From Betaproteobacteria bacterium (GTDB lineage: Bacteria; Acidobacteriota; Terriglobia; Acidiferrales; UBA7541), in NCBI GenBank assembly GCA_903970165.1, contig CAJCHZ010000028.1, forward strand, positions 1-64,000: a stretch of 64,000 nt of DNA, in the 5' to 3' direction. The position numbers and the translations under genes were made by a program. Below the pieces are notes generated by a model. The model had not been told where the DNA came from and did no database searches. It worked only from the letters and a program-made list of their open reading frames with translations. Shown here piece after piece: positions 1-7,550 of this stretch. How positions within the stretch are numbered: position 1 is the stretch's first letter; every line of letters starts with the position of its first letter.

Positions 1-401
1 TCCCGCGCCGCATACCACCCCGCCACATCCGCCGTCCCCGCTTCCAACTCCAGCGAAGTCGTCACTCCATCCTGCGCCTGAAACTGGTAATTCCTCGGTT
101 CCTGCCCATGTTCATGCAAATCAATAAATCCCGGCGCAACAACAAGTCCCTTCGCATCCAGGATGGTCGTCCCCTGCAAAGTCCCAGCCGATATCGCCCG
201 AATCTTCCCCCCGCCGATACCCACATTCCGCACCGCATCCAATCCCGACTCCGGATCCATCACCCGCCCATTCAAAATCACAACATCATATTTATCCTCA
301 GCCACGAACTTCTCCGCCCGAACCCAATAGACCAGCACTATAGCCGCAATTACAATCGCGATCGTAACCACTCGGATTTTAAAAAGTGCCGCGTGCCTCA
401 T
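1..401 (-). CDS. Amidohydrolase, N-terminal part (cut by window edge)
   Basis: The reverse strand is open from the ATG at 401 to the window edge, giving about 133 residues. It begins with a signal anchor (hydrophobic residues about 8-25). A beta-sandwich start typical of metal-dependent amidohydrolases follows: DVVILNGRVMDPESG, then LVVAPGFIDLHEHGQE. The H-x-H after GFID is the expected first metal ligand pair. This N-terminus resembles D-aminoacylase or dihydroorotase-like hydrolases; the substrate cannot be told from this part. A purine-rich GGGGGTGG lies upstream as a possible ribosome site. The anchor suggests an exported or membrane-bound enzyme. Confidence 0.8.
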   Translation of the reverse strand, partial: MRHAALFKIRVVTIAIVIAAIVLVYWVRAEKFVAEDKYDVVILNGRVMDPESGLDAVRNVGIGGGKIRAISAGTLQGTTILDAKGLVVAPGFIDLHEHGQEPRNYQFQAQDGVTTSLELEAGTADVAGWYAAR

Positions 402-493
402 CTGCACCACCCCCGAAGAATTTCGGCGCTAAGTGTCTTTCCTCAAGCCCAGCCTGTCAAAGGATTTCTCGCCATCCGACGCCAGCCATGTAG

Positions 494-512
494 CAACGGC
501 TTTACGCCGTTG
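494..512. repeat. Short palindrome in intergenic DNA
   Basis: CAACGGC and GCCGTTG (7-bp arms, 5-nt loop TTTAC) lie between the amidohydrolase start and the next gene. It could be one copy of a dispersed palindromic repeat, but no second copy was identified in this window. The rest of 402-593 holds nothing recognisable. Confidence 0.35.
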
Positions 513-595
513 CACCCTCCACCCCACGGTCAATCCGTTGCACCAATCAACGCTTTGACTCCATGGCCTCATTGACTTTGAACCGTCGTCTTCGC

Positions 596-631
596 AAAAA
601 AATCCCGGGTCGCTGGGGGGAGCGACCCGGG
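596..631 (-). terminator. Intrinsic terminator of the small HTH operon
   Basis: A perfect 11-bp stem (604-614 with 621-631, CCCGGGTCGCT / AGCGACCCGGG) has a 6-nt G loop. On the reverse strand it is followed by ATTTTTTT (complement of the A run at 596-602). It lies just downstream of the reverse-strand gene ending at 675. Confidence 0.85.
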
Positions 632-674
632 TGGGGGTACTGCTGAGGGGGGCCGGAGGAAAATTGTTAAATTT

Positions 675-872
675 CTAATTCACCTGGTGCGCAGTCAAAG
701 CGCAAATCTTCCGCAACTCCTCGTAAGTAAAGAAAACCTCTTCCTGATCTCCTGCGCACTCCTTGTGACCGAATCCCGATTCCCGCGAAAGCCGCGACAG
801 CTCATCTTCTGAAATTCCCAGCAACAACGCCGCGCGTCCCTGGGTCACGTATTTTGGCACTTGGCTATTCAT
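675..872 (-). CDS. Small MerR/excisionase-like HTH protein
   Basis: This 65-residue protein starts at the ATG at 872, behind a strong AGGAGAAGAGG ribosome site. A longer in-frame start at 923 would overlap the upstream gene and lacks such a site. The segment YVTQGRAALLLGISEDELSR looks like the first helices of a MerR-like or excisionase-like helix-turn-helix. The C-terminal FFTYEELRKICAL fits the wing and last helix. It is probably a small DNA-binding protein. It follows the gene at 883-1089 after 10 bp, so the two form an operon that ends at the terminator 596-631. The target is unknown. Confidence 0.6.
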   Translation of the reverse strand: MNSQVPKYVTQGRAALLLGISEDELSRLSRESGFGHKECAGDQEEVFFTYEELRKICALTAHQVN

Positions 873-882
873 CCTCTTCTCC

Positions 883-1089
883 TCAGGCCGGAAGTAACGC
901 CATAGCATCTTGCTCAACCGCAAGGATCATTGCCTTATAGATGTCCACGTCCCAGCCATCGCCGATCCTCATGCGAACCGTTTCGCCGCCATCCTTCAGC
1001 AGCGTCCCGCGCAGCGGAACCTTGATATCTCCCAGGGCCACTTGCAGCACCACCGGCTGCCCCATCCATACTTCGTATGCGCTGTCCAT
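883..1089 (-). CDS. Small conserved-looking protein, function unknown
   Basis: This 68-residue protein begins MDSAYEVWMGQPVVLQVALG. It is rich in short beta-like stretches (VVLQVAL, VPLRGTLL, VRMRIG, VDIYKAMILAV) with no Cys and no membrane segment. The pattern suggests a small beta-barrel, loosely like a PilZ or SH3-type fold, but I do not recognise a family. It is the first gene of a two-gene operon with the HTH protein at 675-872, which suggests the two work together. Confidence 0.5.
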   Translation of the reverse strand: MDSAYEVWMGQPVVLQVALGDIKVPLRGTLLKDGGETVRMRIGDGWDVDIYKAMILAVEQDAMALLPA

Positions 1090-1308
1090 TCCCCCCTCCG
1101 ATGAACTTCACGTCCGGCTGACGTATGCAGAATCGCTGCTCGCGCCTTTCGCGGCAATGGTACAGCGAGGGTACCAGCCTAGTAATTTGGTACTGCTTTT
1201 CCGCAAAAGCCGAATTTGTGCTCTTTCGGAACACAAGTACGCACGTACTGTCTTCTCGGGACGTCAGCACCATTGGTCCACTACAACACAGCGGTCATCC
1301 TTATCCAC

Positions 1309-2241
1309 ATGACGCGCTTGCGCCAGCCCGGTAGTGGCGGACGTCTAGGTCCGGACACTCCTCCGTCCTCCGGTACAGCACCCCAGTCCGAACGTACAGG
1401 TTTGGCTCTCGCTTTAGGCGGCGGCTTCTCTCGCGGATTCGCTCATCTGGGCGTTCTGCAGGTCCTCGAACAGAATCACATCACCATCTCTCATATTTCC
1501 GGCACTAGCGTCGGCAGCATTCTCGGCGCAGCCTACGCCAGCGGTACATCTCTCTCTCGTATCATTGCCACCTGCCGCACAATTCGCTTCCGTGATATTG
1601 CCCGGTGGCGCGTATCCCGTCTGGGGCTCGCCAGCAATCATCGTCTCGGCGATCTCATCGAGCAGGTATTCGAATCGCGCACCTTCGAGGACCTGAGAAT
1701 ACCGCTCGCCGTCGTTGCCACCGATTTGGCCAATGGCGAACCGGTCGTCTTCACCCACGGCAGTCTCTCGCAAGCGATTCGCGCCAGTTGCGCTTTTCCA
1801 GGCTTGTTCGAACCGGTGCAAATCGGCACGCGCTGCCTCGCCGATGGCGGGCTCGTTGCCCCGGTCCCCACACGCGCCGCCCGCGATTTGGGCGCATCCC
1901 GCGTCCTCGGAGTTTCCGTCGGCACCGACGATGGCCGCCGCGGCGCTCCCTCCAACATCTTTCAAGTCGTGTGCCGCGCCGTCAACGCCGCGCAAAAACA
2001 TCAATTGGAAATTTGGGAGCGCCACGCCGATTTGGTTCTTCGCCCCGACGTGGCCTCCCTGGCCTGGGACGATTTCGACCGGGCCGATGAAGCCATCGAA
2101 GCCGGCGCCGCCGCGGCTCGCCGTGCTCTCCCTCGTATTCAGAAGCTGCTCCATCCCGTCGCTGATTCCACTTTCGATTTGGAAGCTCGCCTTGAGGCCG
2201 AAGCACATAACTACCTCTGGCTGGCGGAGGCATCCCGATGA
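1309..2241 (+). CDS. Patatin-like phospholipase (RssA/NTE type)
   Basis: A 310-residue protein using the ATG at 1309; an in-frame start at 1216 only adds a non-homologous stretch. Patatin hallmarks are all present: the oxyanion-hole glycine loop LGGGFSRGFAHLGVL (about 36-50), the nucleophile elbow GTSVG (Ser67) and the second dyad residue in LADGG (Asp179). Patatin enzymes cleave acyl esters of membrane lipids with a Ser-Asp dyad; the lipid substrate is unknown. There is no signal peptide, so it is probably cytoplasmic or peripherally membrane-bound. Its TGA overlaps the region leading into the DedA gene, and the DedA and HAD genes follow on the same strand, suggesting one transcript. Confidence 0.88.
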   Translation: MTRLRQPGSGGRLGPDTPPSSGTAPQSERTGLALALGGGFSRGFAHLGVLQVLEQNHITISHISGTSVGSILGAAYASGTSLSRIIATCRTIRFRDIARWRVSRLGLASNHRLGDLIEQVFESRTFEDLRIPLAVVATDLANGEPVVFTHGSLSQAIRASCAFPGLFEPVQIGTRCLADGGLVAPVPTRAARDLGASRVLGVSVGTDDGRRGAPSNIFQVVCRAVNAAQKHQLEIWERHADLVLRPDVASLAWDDFDRADEAIEAGAAAARRALPRIQKLLHPVADSTFDLEARLEAEAHNYLWLAEASR

Positions 2242-2419
2242 TTCGCCTTGGCGCCTTACTAGCGGCCGGTACCGTCCTCATTCTTCTCTGGCATGAATGC
2301 GGAGAAGATATCGGCGTTTTCTGTTACCGTATGGGCATGGGTGCTTTTGCGACGCTGCGCTCTCGCGCGCTCGTTCCGGTCCCTGCTTCTCAATCCATCG
2401 TCTCGAGGAATCGTTCCGC

Positions 2420-3094
2420 TTGCTCCAGTTCATCCTCCACTTTCTCCACTCGCTCTATAGCCCCGATGGACTCAAAGAGCTGATTCGTTCCGGCGGCGCT
2501 CCTCTCGTTTGCACCATCGTTTTCATTGAAACCGGCTTTTTCGTTGGCTTTTTTCTTCCCGGCGATTCCCTGCTCATCACCGCGGGCATCTTCTCCTACG
2601 CAGGCGTTATCCCCTTAAAATGGCTCCTGTTGCCTGTCATGTTTTGCGCCATCGCTGGCGACCAGGTCGGTTACTGGATCGGCCGGTCCGCGGGAGCAGC
2701 CCTTTACCGCCGCGAAGACTCCTTCTTCTTTCGCCGCAGCCATCTCCAGCGAGCACACGATTTCTATGAAAAGTACGGCGGGCGGGCCGTGATCCTCGCA
2801 CGCTTCGTCCCCATCGTCCGCACCTTCTGCCCTCCTGTTGCGGGCGCCGCGAAAATGCCCTATTCCCGCTATCTTCTTTATGACGTTTTTGGCGGCATCT
2901 TTTGGGTCGGCGCCACTATCCTCGGAGGCTATACCCTCGGTCACCTTATTCCCAACATTGGCAAATACATCCACTATGTAATTGCTGTCGTAATTCTGCT
3001 TTCGGTGCTACCTGCGGTGATTGGCCTTTTCCGCGCGAATCGCGGTAGCAATACGCGTACAGGAAGCACCGTATTTAACCACCAGGTTAAATAA
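2420..3094 (+). CDS. DedA family (SNARE-associated) membrane protein
   Basis: DedA family integral membrane protein, thought to act in lipid carrier or phospholipid flipping. The conserved core is clear: ETGFFVGFFLPGDSLLITAG, GDQVGYWIGR, FYEKYGGRAVILARFVPIVR and VAGAAKMPYSRY. These carry the family's charged reentrant-loop residues (E, D, R). Several membrane segments follow, the last near the C-terminus. The frame is open from an ATG at 2297, but the first ~40 residues there do not look like protein. I prefer the TTG at 2420, which has GAGGAA nine bases upstream and gives 224 residues, close to family size. It sits between the patatin and HAD genes. Confidence 0.85.
   Translation: MLQFILHFLHSLYSPDGLKELIRSGGAPLVCTIVFIETGFFVGFFLPGDSLLITAGIFSYAGVIPLKWLLLPVMFCAIAGDQVGYWIGRSAGAALYRREDSFFFRRSHLQRAHDFYEKYGGRAVILARFVPIVRTFCPPVAGAAKMPYSRYLLYDVFGGIFWVGATILGGYTLGHLIPNIGKYIHYVIAVVILLSVLPAVIGLFRANRGSNTRTGSTVFNHQVK
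3072..3093. promoter_or_regulatory. Operator-like palindrome TATTTAACC-N4-GGTTAAATA
   Basis: Perfect 9-bp arms around a 4-nt centre (ACCA), overlapping the end of the DedA gene and 2 bp from the HAD start codon. The same 9-bp arms with a different centre occur at 58526-58547. From memory, similar palindromes overlap the start codons of some ArsR-family regulators (proteins beginning MVKY), but no such gene is seen here. Confidence 0.5.
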
Positions 3095-3095
3095 G

Positions 3096-3722
3096 ATGCC
3101 CTCTCCAACCCCCAAAATCCGCGCCATCATCTTTGACATTGGCCGGGTCCTGGTACGCGTGGACGTGTCTCGCGCCATGCAAGGTCTCGCTCCCGGTACC
3201 GGTTACACCCCTGCCGAACTGTGGTCGGCCATCGAAAAGGATCCCCGCTGGCCAGACTGGCAGGAAGGCCGAATGAGTCCTCGCGACTGGTATCTTCATC
3301 TTACGCAACGTCTTGGCGGCGCTTCGTCTTTCGAGCAATTCACCGAAATCTGGAATCGAGTCCTTGACCCGGTTCCGATTCAAGACGATGCCTTCCTAGA
3401 AAAGCTATCCAAAAACTATCGTCTGGCGCTGCTTTCCAACACCGACCCAATCCATGTCCGCTACATGGAGGGCACCTACAATTTCTTCAACTTCTTCCCA
3501 ACGCGCATCTATTCCTGCGCGGTGAAAGCCAGCAAGCCCAATCCCCTGATCTACCGTGAGGCGCTCAAAGCGCTGAAGGTGCAGGCAGCGGAAGCCGTTT
3601 ATATTGATGACATTGCGGCCTACGCCGAGGCTGCAACGCGTCTCGGAATGGCTGGTATCCAGTTTCAATCCCCCGAGCAGCTAGCCTCCGACCTGCAATC
3701 CCTGGGCATTGACATCGGGTAA
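3096..3722 (+). CDS. HAD-superfamily phosphatase (YihX-like)
   Basis: A 208-residue haloacid-dehalogenase-like hydrolase with the four motifs in order. Motif I is FDIGRVLVRVD (nucleophile Asp; the second Asp is Gly, as in the YihX subgroup). Motif II is LLSNTDPIH, motif III the Lys in KASKPNPLIYREAL, and motif IV VYIDDIAAYAEAA. YihX-type enzymes dephosphorylate small sugar phosphates such as alpha-glucose-1-phosphate, but the substrate here is open. The ATG at 3096 follows the DedA stop by 1 bp. A longer in-frame start at 3021 overlaps DedA and adds a non-homologous stretch. Confidence 0.85.
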   Translation: MPSPTPKIRAIIFDIGRVLVRVDVSRAMQGLAPGTGYTPAELWSAIEKDPRWPDWQEGRMSPRDWYLHLTQRLGGASSFEQFTEIWNRVLDPVPIQDDAFLEKLSKNYRLALLSNTDPIHVRYMEGTYNFFNFFPTRIYSCAVKASKPNPLIYREALKALKVQAAEAVYIDDIAAYAEAATRLGMAGIQFQSPEQLASDLQSLGIDIG

Positions 3723-3973
3723 AGGCCGTAGCGAAGCGTAAGAAACACCGAATCGGGAAATTTTAGGGTAAAGATTGCTAGGACTAGTACTGGTCACCTC
3801 GTTACCGTCCCTTTGGCCACATCGGACAAGCCATTTTTTTTCATCAGCTTACGCGCGTCTTCGCTCCCTGTTCCCCGGTAGACCTTTGGCTCGTCAGTTG
3901 CTCCTTCTTTGTTACGGGCCGATTAAAAGTTCAAATCGTTCGCCCATACTAGGGTGAGGAGAAAAGATCTTAT

Positions 3974-4840
3974 ATGTCAGAGGAACACATCATTGAAACG
4001 AGAACTGGCGGTTCATGGCAGCTTCCCGCAATTATTCTGTTGGGTTTGGTTGCCATTGCCGGCTTGGGCTTCGGCTGGAACGCATCGTCCAAGCTGGACA
4101 CAACCAAGCAAGACGTAGCCACGGAAGTCAAAACGGTGCAGCAGTCTGTGCAGCAAGACATGTCCTCCATGAAGGACCGCATTGCGCAGGATGAGAAGAC
4201 CAACGCCGATCTCCAGGGCGACTTGAAGGTCGTCACCGACAAGCTCAAGATCACCCAGGGCCAGCTCAAGAAGGCCCGCGTTGCCGCGGAAGAAGCCGCA
4301 AAGCAAAACGCGGAGACCACCGAGAAGCTGAGCGCTCTCGACACCTCCGTGCACACGGAACTGGCCACCAAGGCGGCGACGGAAGACGTAAAGACTGTCG
4401 ATACCAAAGTGACCGCGGTTAGCACTGATCTCGATGCCACCAAACAGGATCTTAAGATGGCCAAGAGCGAGATGGGCACGCTGATCGCCCGCAACCACGA
4501 TGAAATCGACCAGCTCCGCCGCCTCGGCGAGCGCGACTACGTCGAATTCACCATCGATAGCAAGAACAAGCCCCAGAAGGTCGGCAACGTCACCGTCGAA
4601 CTCAAGGGCACCAACCAGAAGAAGAACCAGGTCAGCTTGGCTATGACCGTGGAAGACAAGCAATTCCAGAAGAAGAACCGCGCTCTCAATGAGCCTATCT
4701 TCTTCTACATCAGCGGTACGCACATTCCGGAAGAAATCGTCATCAACAAGGTTGGCAAGGATCAAGTTAGCGGCTACCTCAGCATTCCGAAAGCGAATGC
4801 GGCACCTGCTACCGCGGCCTCCACAACCTCGGGTAACTAA
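3974..4840 (+). CDS. Single-pass membrane protein with long coiled coil
   Basis: A 288-residue protein of no family I recognise. Residues 1-13 are cytoplasmic, 14-34 form one membrane segment (LPAIILLGLVAIAGLGFGW), and about 40-185 is a charged coiled coil rich in K, E, Q, T and A. After this, about 190-270 looks like a compact beta domain (YVEFTIDSKNKPQKVGNVTVELKG), followed by an Ala/Thr-rich tail. The topology suggests a periplasmic stalk with a sensing or binding head. It is monocistronic, bounded by a 250-bp leader and a good terminator at 4883. The long lysine-rich coiled coil resembles envelope spacer proteins, but that is only an analogy. Confidence 0.7.
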   Translation: MSEEHIIETRTGGSWQLPAIILLGLVAIAGLGFGWNASSKLDTTKQDVATEVKTVQQSVQQDMSSMKDRIAQDEKTNADLQGDLKVVTDKLKITQGQLKKARVAAEEAAKQNAETTEKLSALDTSVHTELATKAATEDVKTVDTKVTAVSTDLDATKQDLKMAKSEMGTLIARNHDEIDQLRRLGERDYVEFTIDSKNKPQKVGNVTVELKGTNQKKNQVSLAMTVEDKQFQKKNRALNEPIFFYISGTHIPEEIVINKVGKDQVSGYLSIPKANAAPATAASTTSGN

Positions 4841-4882
4841 CTCTCGATGCTACTTCCGGCCTGATAAGCCGGCCAGTAACGA

Positions 4883-4911
4883 AGCGGGCAGGATTTCCTG
4901 CCCGCTTTTTG
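4883..4911 (+). terminator. Intrinsic terminator
   Basis: A 10-bp perfect stem (AGCGGGCAGG 4883-4892 / CCTGCCCGCT 4897-4906) with a 4-nt loop is followed by TTTTGTTTTT. It ends the coiled-coil gene transcript. Confidence 0.9.
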
Positions 4912-4976
4912 TTTTTCCGCGGCTCCGGTTTCCCTGCATTCTCCGCTAAGATGGATGCGCCATTACGGAGACCCGT

Positions 4977-5831
4977 TTGCGCCAAACATCCAGCGTCCTT
5001 TACATCGCGGTTGATGACTTGATCCCGGCAAGGGGCAGCAGCGTACCCGGGCTCGACGAGTTCACCGCCTCGCTCGATCACGCAGGCATTCCGGCGGTCT
5101 GGGTCTCGAGCCGAACGCGCCTCCAAATGGATGAACCCCGTCGCAAGATGGCTCATACGCACCCGTTCATCGCGGAAGGCGGCTGCGGCGTTTTTCTTCC
5201 GGAAGACTATTTCCATTTGCGGCCGCAGGCTTCGCCTTCCCAACCGCGTAAAGCGGCCACAGTCAGGCTTGGCCGATTTACCTGTCTACCTGTCGCCGAA
5301 CAGCAGCCAGCCGCCTCTGAGGCACTGGAGGCCCTCTCGGAAGAGACCGGCGTCTCCACCGTGTCGTTGCGCGCGCTGCCTCCCCGTGAACTGGCCCAGA
5401 ACACGGGTCTGCCTGCACGAGAGGCCGAGCTGGCACGCCAGAGAGACTTCGATGAGCTTTTCTTCTTTGCAGGTGCGTCGGACGAGGACATTAGGAACTT
5501 CCAATCCGTTGGGCACACGCGTAACTGTCAGTTGCGCCCACATGGCGCGCTTTGGTCTTTGGCGATTGGCGCCAGCGTTCGCCGATGTGTTGCGGAACTC
5601 TCCAAACTCTACGACCGCGCCCTTCACGCACACGCCAAAAGCATAGGCGTCGCCACTTCCGGTCAAGAACGAGAGCTGTTTGCCGCCTGCGATCGCGCGA
5701 TTCTGTTAACCAATAAGCGCGACCAGGAAGCAGATTCTCCGAGCGAACGCTCCCATCGAGTACTCCGGGTACCACTTCATTCTGACGATAAATGGGATCA
5801 GATTCTGTCGAGCCTCTCTCCACACTCATAG
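4977..5831 (+). CDS. Degenerate mannosyl-3-phosphoglycerate-phosphatase-like HAD protein
   Basis: A 284-residue protein starting at TTG 4977 behind GGAG. Segments such as AEGGCGVFLPEDYF and RQRDFDELFFF match the cap and core of HAD-IIB mannosyl-3-phosphoglycerate phosphatases. The catalytic motifs look lost. Motif I, usually TDLDGT, reads AVDDLIPARG. Motif IV, usually GDSxND, reads ATSGQERELF, with neither acidic ligand. If the family assignment is right, the protein is a non-catalytic relative, perhaps a binding or regulatory protein. It is also possible that this is a distant family with a shifted active site. It is monocistronic, and no mannosylglycerate synthesis gene is nearby. Confidence 0.55.
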   Translation: MRQTSSVLYIAVDDLIPARGSSVPGLDEFTASLDHAGIPAVWVSSRTRLQMDEPRRKMAHTHPFIAEGGCGVFLPEDYFHLRPQASPSQPRKAATVRLGRFTCLPVAEQQPAASEALEALSEETGVSTVSLRALPPRELAQNTGLPAREAELARQRDFDELFFFAGASDEDIRNFQSVGHTRNCQLRPHGALWSLAIGASVRRCVAELSKLYDRALHAHAKSIGVATSGQERELFAACDRAILLTNKRDQEADSPSERSHRVLRVPLHSDDKWDQILSSLSPHS

Positions 5832-5868
5832 GTCATTGGAAACAGAAGTCTCTTTTATGTGCTTCCTT

Positions 5869-5896
5869 TTGCACAGGAGAAGCACCGGGATATAAT
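5869..5896 (+). promoter_or_regulatory. Sigma70-type promoter
   Basis: TTGCAC (5869-5874), a 16-bp spacer, then TATAAT (5891-5896). The first credible start codon downstream is at 6084, so the leader would be about 180 nt, long for a 59-residue gene. Confidence 0.65.
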
Positions 5897-6083
5897 TTAT
5901 CTTTGGAGTAACACGCGCAAATCGCTTGTTTTTGCGACGATAGCGGTTTTCGCGTCCCGCTGCTTCCTGGCCCTTCGATTGCGACGGTTTATGCGGGTGG
6001 CAGGCACACGTGTATAGTCATCCTCTCGGTTTCGTGCAGAATTCATTGCGCAGGAAAGCCCGAGTACTAGGAGACCCCTAACC

Positions 6084-6263
6084 ATGGCATGGCTCATTCG
6101 CAAACTTCGTATTCCGGCTTCGGAATCTTCAATGGGCATCGTATTGACTGTTTGCGTCATTACGATGGGACTCATGTCGGCAGCGCTGTTGTGGCAGGCT
6201 CAGATCATTGCGAATCAGCGTGAAGCCATCCAGTGGCTAGAGAGCTTGAAATTCGGAGGTTAA
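6084..6263 (+). CDS. 59-residue single-pass membrane protein
   Basis: ATG 6084 with GGAG nine bases upstream opens a 59-codon frame ending in TAA at 6261. It starts MAWLIRKLRIPASESS, a short basic N-terminus, and has one membrane helix (GIVLTVCVITMGLMSAALLW). It ends with a short charged tail, ANQREAIQWLESLKFGG. The basic residues before the helix predict a cytoplasmic N-terminus. No family is recognised. A promoter (5869-5896) and a strong hairpin after the stop (6289-6318) give it its own transcription unit, which supports it as a real gene. Confidence 0.6.
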   Translation: MAWLIRKLRIPASESSMGIVLTVCVITMGLMSAALLWQAQIIANQREAIQWLESLKFGG

Positions 6264-6288
6264 CGGTTCCTTGCCCGGGCCCTGCTAA

Positions 6289-6318
6289 GCCAGGCGCGCG
6301 CCCCTCCGCGCGCCTGGC
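6289..6318 (+). terminator. GC-rich hairpin after the small membrane gene
   Basis: Perfect 12-bp arms GCCAGGCGCGCG / CGCGCGCCTGGC with a 6-nt loop, 25 bp after the stop codon. There is no U tract after it, so it may act as a mRNA 3' stabiliser or a Rho-linked stop rather than a classic terminator. Confidence 0.55.
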
Positions 6319-6497
6319 ACCCCCTCACCCGGTTTAGGTTCTTTCCTCAAAGCAAAACGGATCCTTTATACTTCGCAGTTATAATTTCAGCAGGGATTCC
6401 TTCTTAAATTGCGTCAACACCAAAATTCGCTGCCACTTTCCGATTTTTTGTGTTTCAATGCTGGGGCGGGGGATTTCTGTTTACCGGGAGAAAGATC

Positions 6498-6707
6498 TTG
6501 AAACATATTCTGAAAGTCGCCGTTTTGGTCGCAGCGCCTGCCCTCTTTGCAGCTTCTGCTCAAGTCACCGCTCAGGCGCAACCCGTATTTAAGACCGCAT
6601 CCAGCGTAAGCCACAAACAAGCCTCGAGCCGATCTTCATCGTATGATCGGCATCACCGCAGGCACCACAAACGAAGACACCATCATCATGCCGCTTCGGC
6701 GCAGTAA
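6498..6707 (+). CDS. Small secreted His/Arg-rich protein
   Basis: A 69-residue protein starting at TTG 6498, with GGAG seven bases upstream. A longer ATG frame from 6450 only adds residues before the signal peptide. It has a signal peptide (LKHILKVAVLVAAPALFAASAQVTAQAQ), a short polar stretch, and a C-terminus of alternating His and Arg/Lys (about 47-65, e.g. RHHRRHHKRRHHHH). Such tails can bind Ni, Zn or Cu ions or polyanions. This is inferred from composition only. A TATAAT at 6380-6385 may be its -10 box. It ends at the bidirectional terminator at 6729. Confidence 0.6.
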   Translation: MKHILKVAVLVAAPALFAASAQVTAQAQPVFKTASSVSHKQASSRSSSYDRHHRRHHKRRHHHHAASAQ

Positions 6708-6728
6708 CAGTCATTTCGTGCAGAGAAC

Positions 6729-6757
6729 AAAAAAGGGAGCCGCGAGGCTCCCTTTTT
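6729..6757. terminator. Bidirectional intrinsic terminator
   Basis: GGGAGCC (6735-6741) / GGCTCCC (6746-6752), loop GCGA, flanked by AAAAAA on the left and TTTTT on the right. It separates the converging His-rich gene and methyltransferase gene and can stop both. Confidence 0.9.
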
Positions 6758-6800
6758 AAATTTTGGCGTGTCGAGCGCGAAGCGCGCTAATTGGACCATC

Positions 6801-7547
6801 TTATTTTATGAAAAGAGTCTCGCGAAGCTGATCGCGGCTCACGAATGACTTCATGGTACGAAATCGGCTGAACAGATCCTGAATTTCGCGGTTCTGGTAG
6901 ACCTTCTGCGCGGGACAAAGCACACTGGAAGAAATGAGCTGCAGCGTATTGGAATCCGCCACGCGGTAGCGCTGAAATCCCTCCGGCTTCTTGCTGTGAA
7001 ACATAGCGAAAACCACACCGCCCGGGCGTAGCAATTCCGTGAGATTTGCCACAGCCATTTTTGCCAAGGAAGGCTCCATATAATCGAGCAAATCCCAGAG
7101 CAGAACCGCGTCAAACGACGCCTTCGCATACTGCAAATTGTTATCGAGAAAACGCTTCGCGCGCCCCATGGGCGTCAGGTCTCGGTCTTCGGAAGCAACC
7201 CGGGAGTCCCTCAACAACACTTCCTCTTCGCTCAGAAAATCCTTCCATTCGCGAAGAATATCTTCGGAAGACACCCGGAAGCCGCGTTCAATAAAAAAAC
7301 TGAGAGTGGTCTGCCAAGCTGGCCCGAGGTCGAGCAGCGTACCACGGCCCAATCCGTCGAGATTCCACAACAATTCCTTCAATCCATTGGATACGCGACA
7401 GGAGCCCGGTCCCTCAGGTGGACGCGGCGAACCAACAGCCGGCGTGGGTGCAACACTGTGGGTGCGCCCGGCTTGGGGAATGGGACGCGACACTGCGCGT
7501 CCCGCGGAGGTTCCAGTGCCAATTCCAAGTTTATGCAGAAAGCTCAT
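6801..7547 (-). CDS. SAM-dependent methyltransferase (class I)
   Basis: A 248-residue protein. After a low-complexity N-terminus (1-50), the class I methyltransferase fold is visible. The SAM-binding motif is GRGTLLDLGPAWQTTLSFF (about 68-86), the central strand with acidic residue AVLLWDLLDYMEPS, and the later strand LTELLRPGGVVFAMFHS. The substrate is unknown. The start lies 3 bp after the bactofilin stop, so the two are co-transcribed and probably translationally coupled. A methyltransferase tied to a cell-shape scaffold protein suggests a role near the envelope, but this is inference. Confidence 0.75.
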   Translation of the reverse strand: MSFLHKLGIGTGTSAGRAVSRPIPQAGRTHSVAPTPAVGSPRPPEGPGSCRVSNGLKELLWNLDGLGRGTLLDLGPAWQTTLSFFIERGFRVSSEDILREWKDFLSEEEVLLRDSRVASEDRDLTPMGRAKRFLDNNLQYAKASFDAVLLWDLLDYMEPSLAKMAVANLTELLRPGGVVFAMFHSKKPEGFQRYRVADSNTLQLISSSVLCPAQKVYQNREIQDLFSRFRTMKSFVSRDQLRETLFIK

Positions 7548-7550
7548 CGA

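Noticed and set aside
2238..2483. 81-codon frame starting at the patatin stop (ATGA overlap) with a hydrophobic start
   Set aside because: The overlap and the first 25 residues look plausible, but the second half is Ser/Arg-rich nonsense overlapping the DedA start; no homology recognised. A small membrane peptide cannot be fully excluded.
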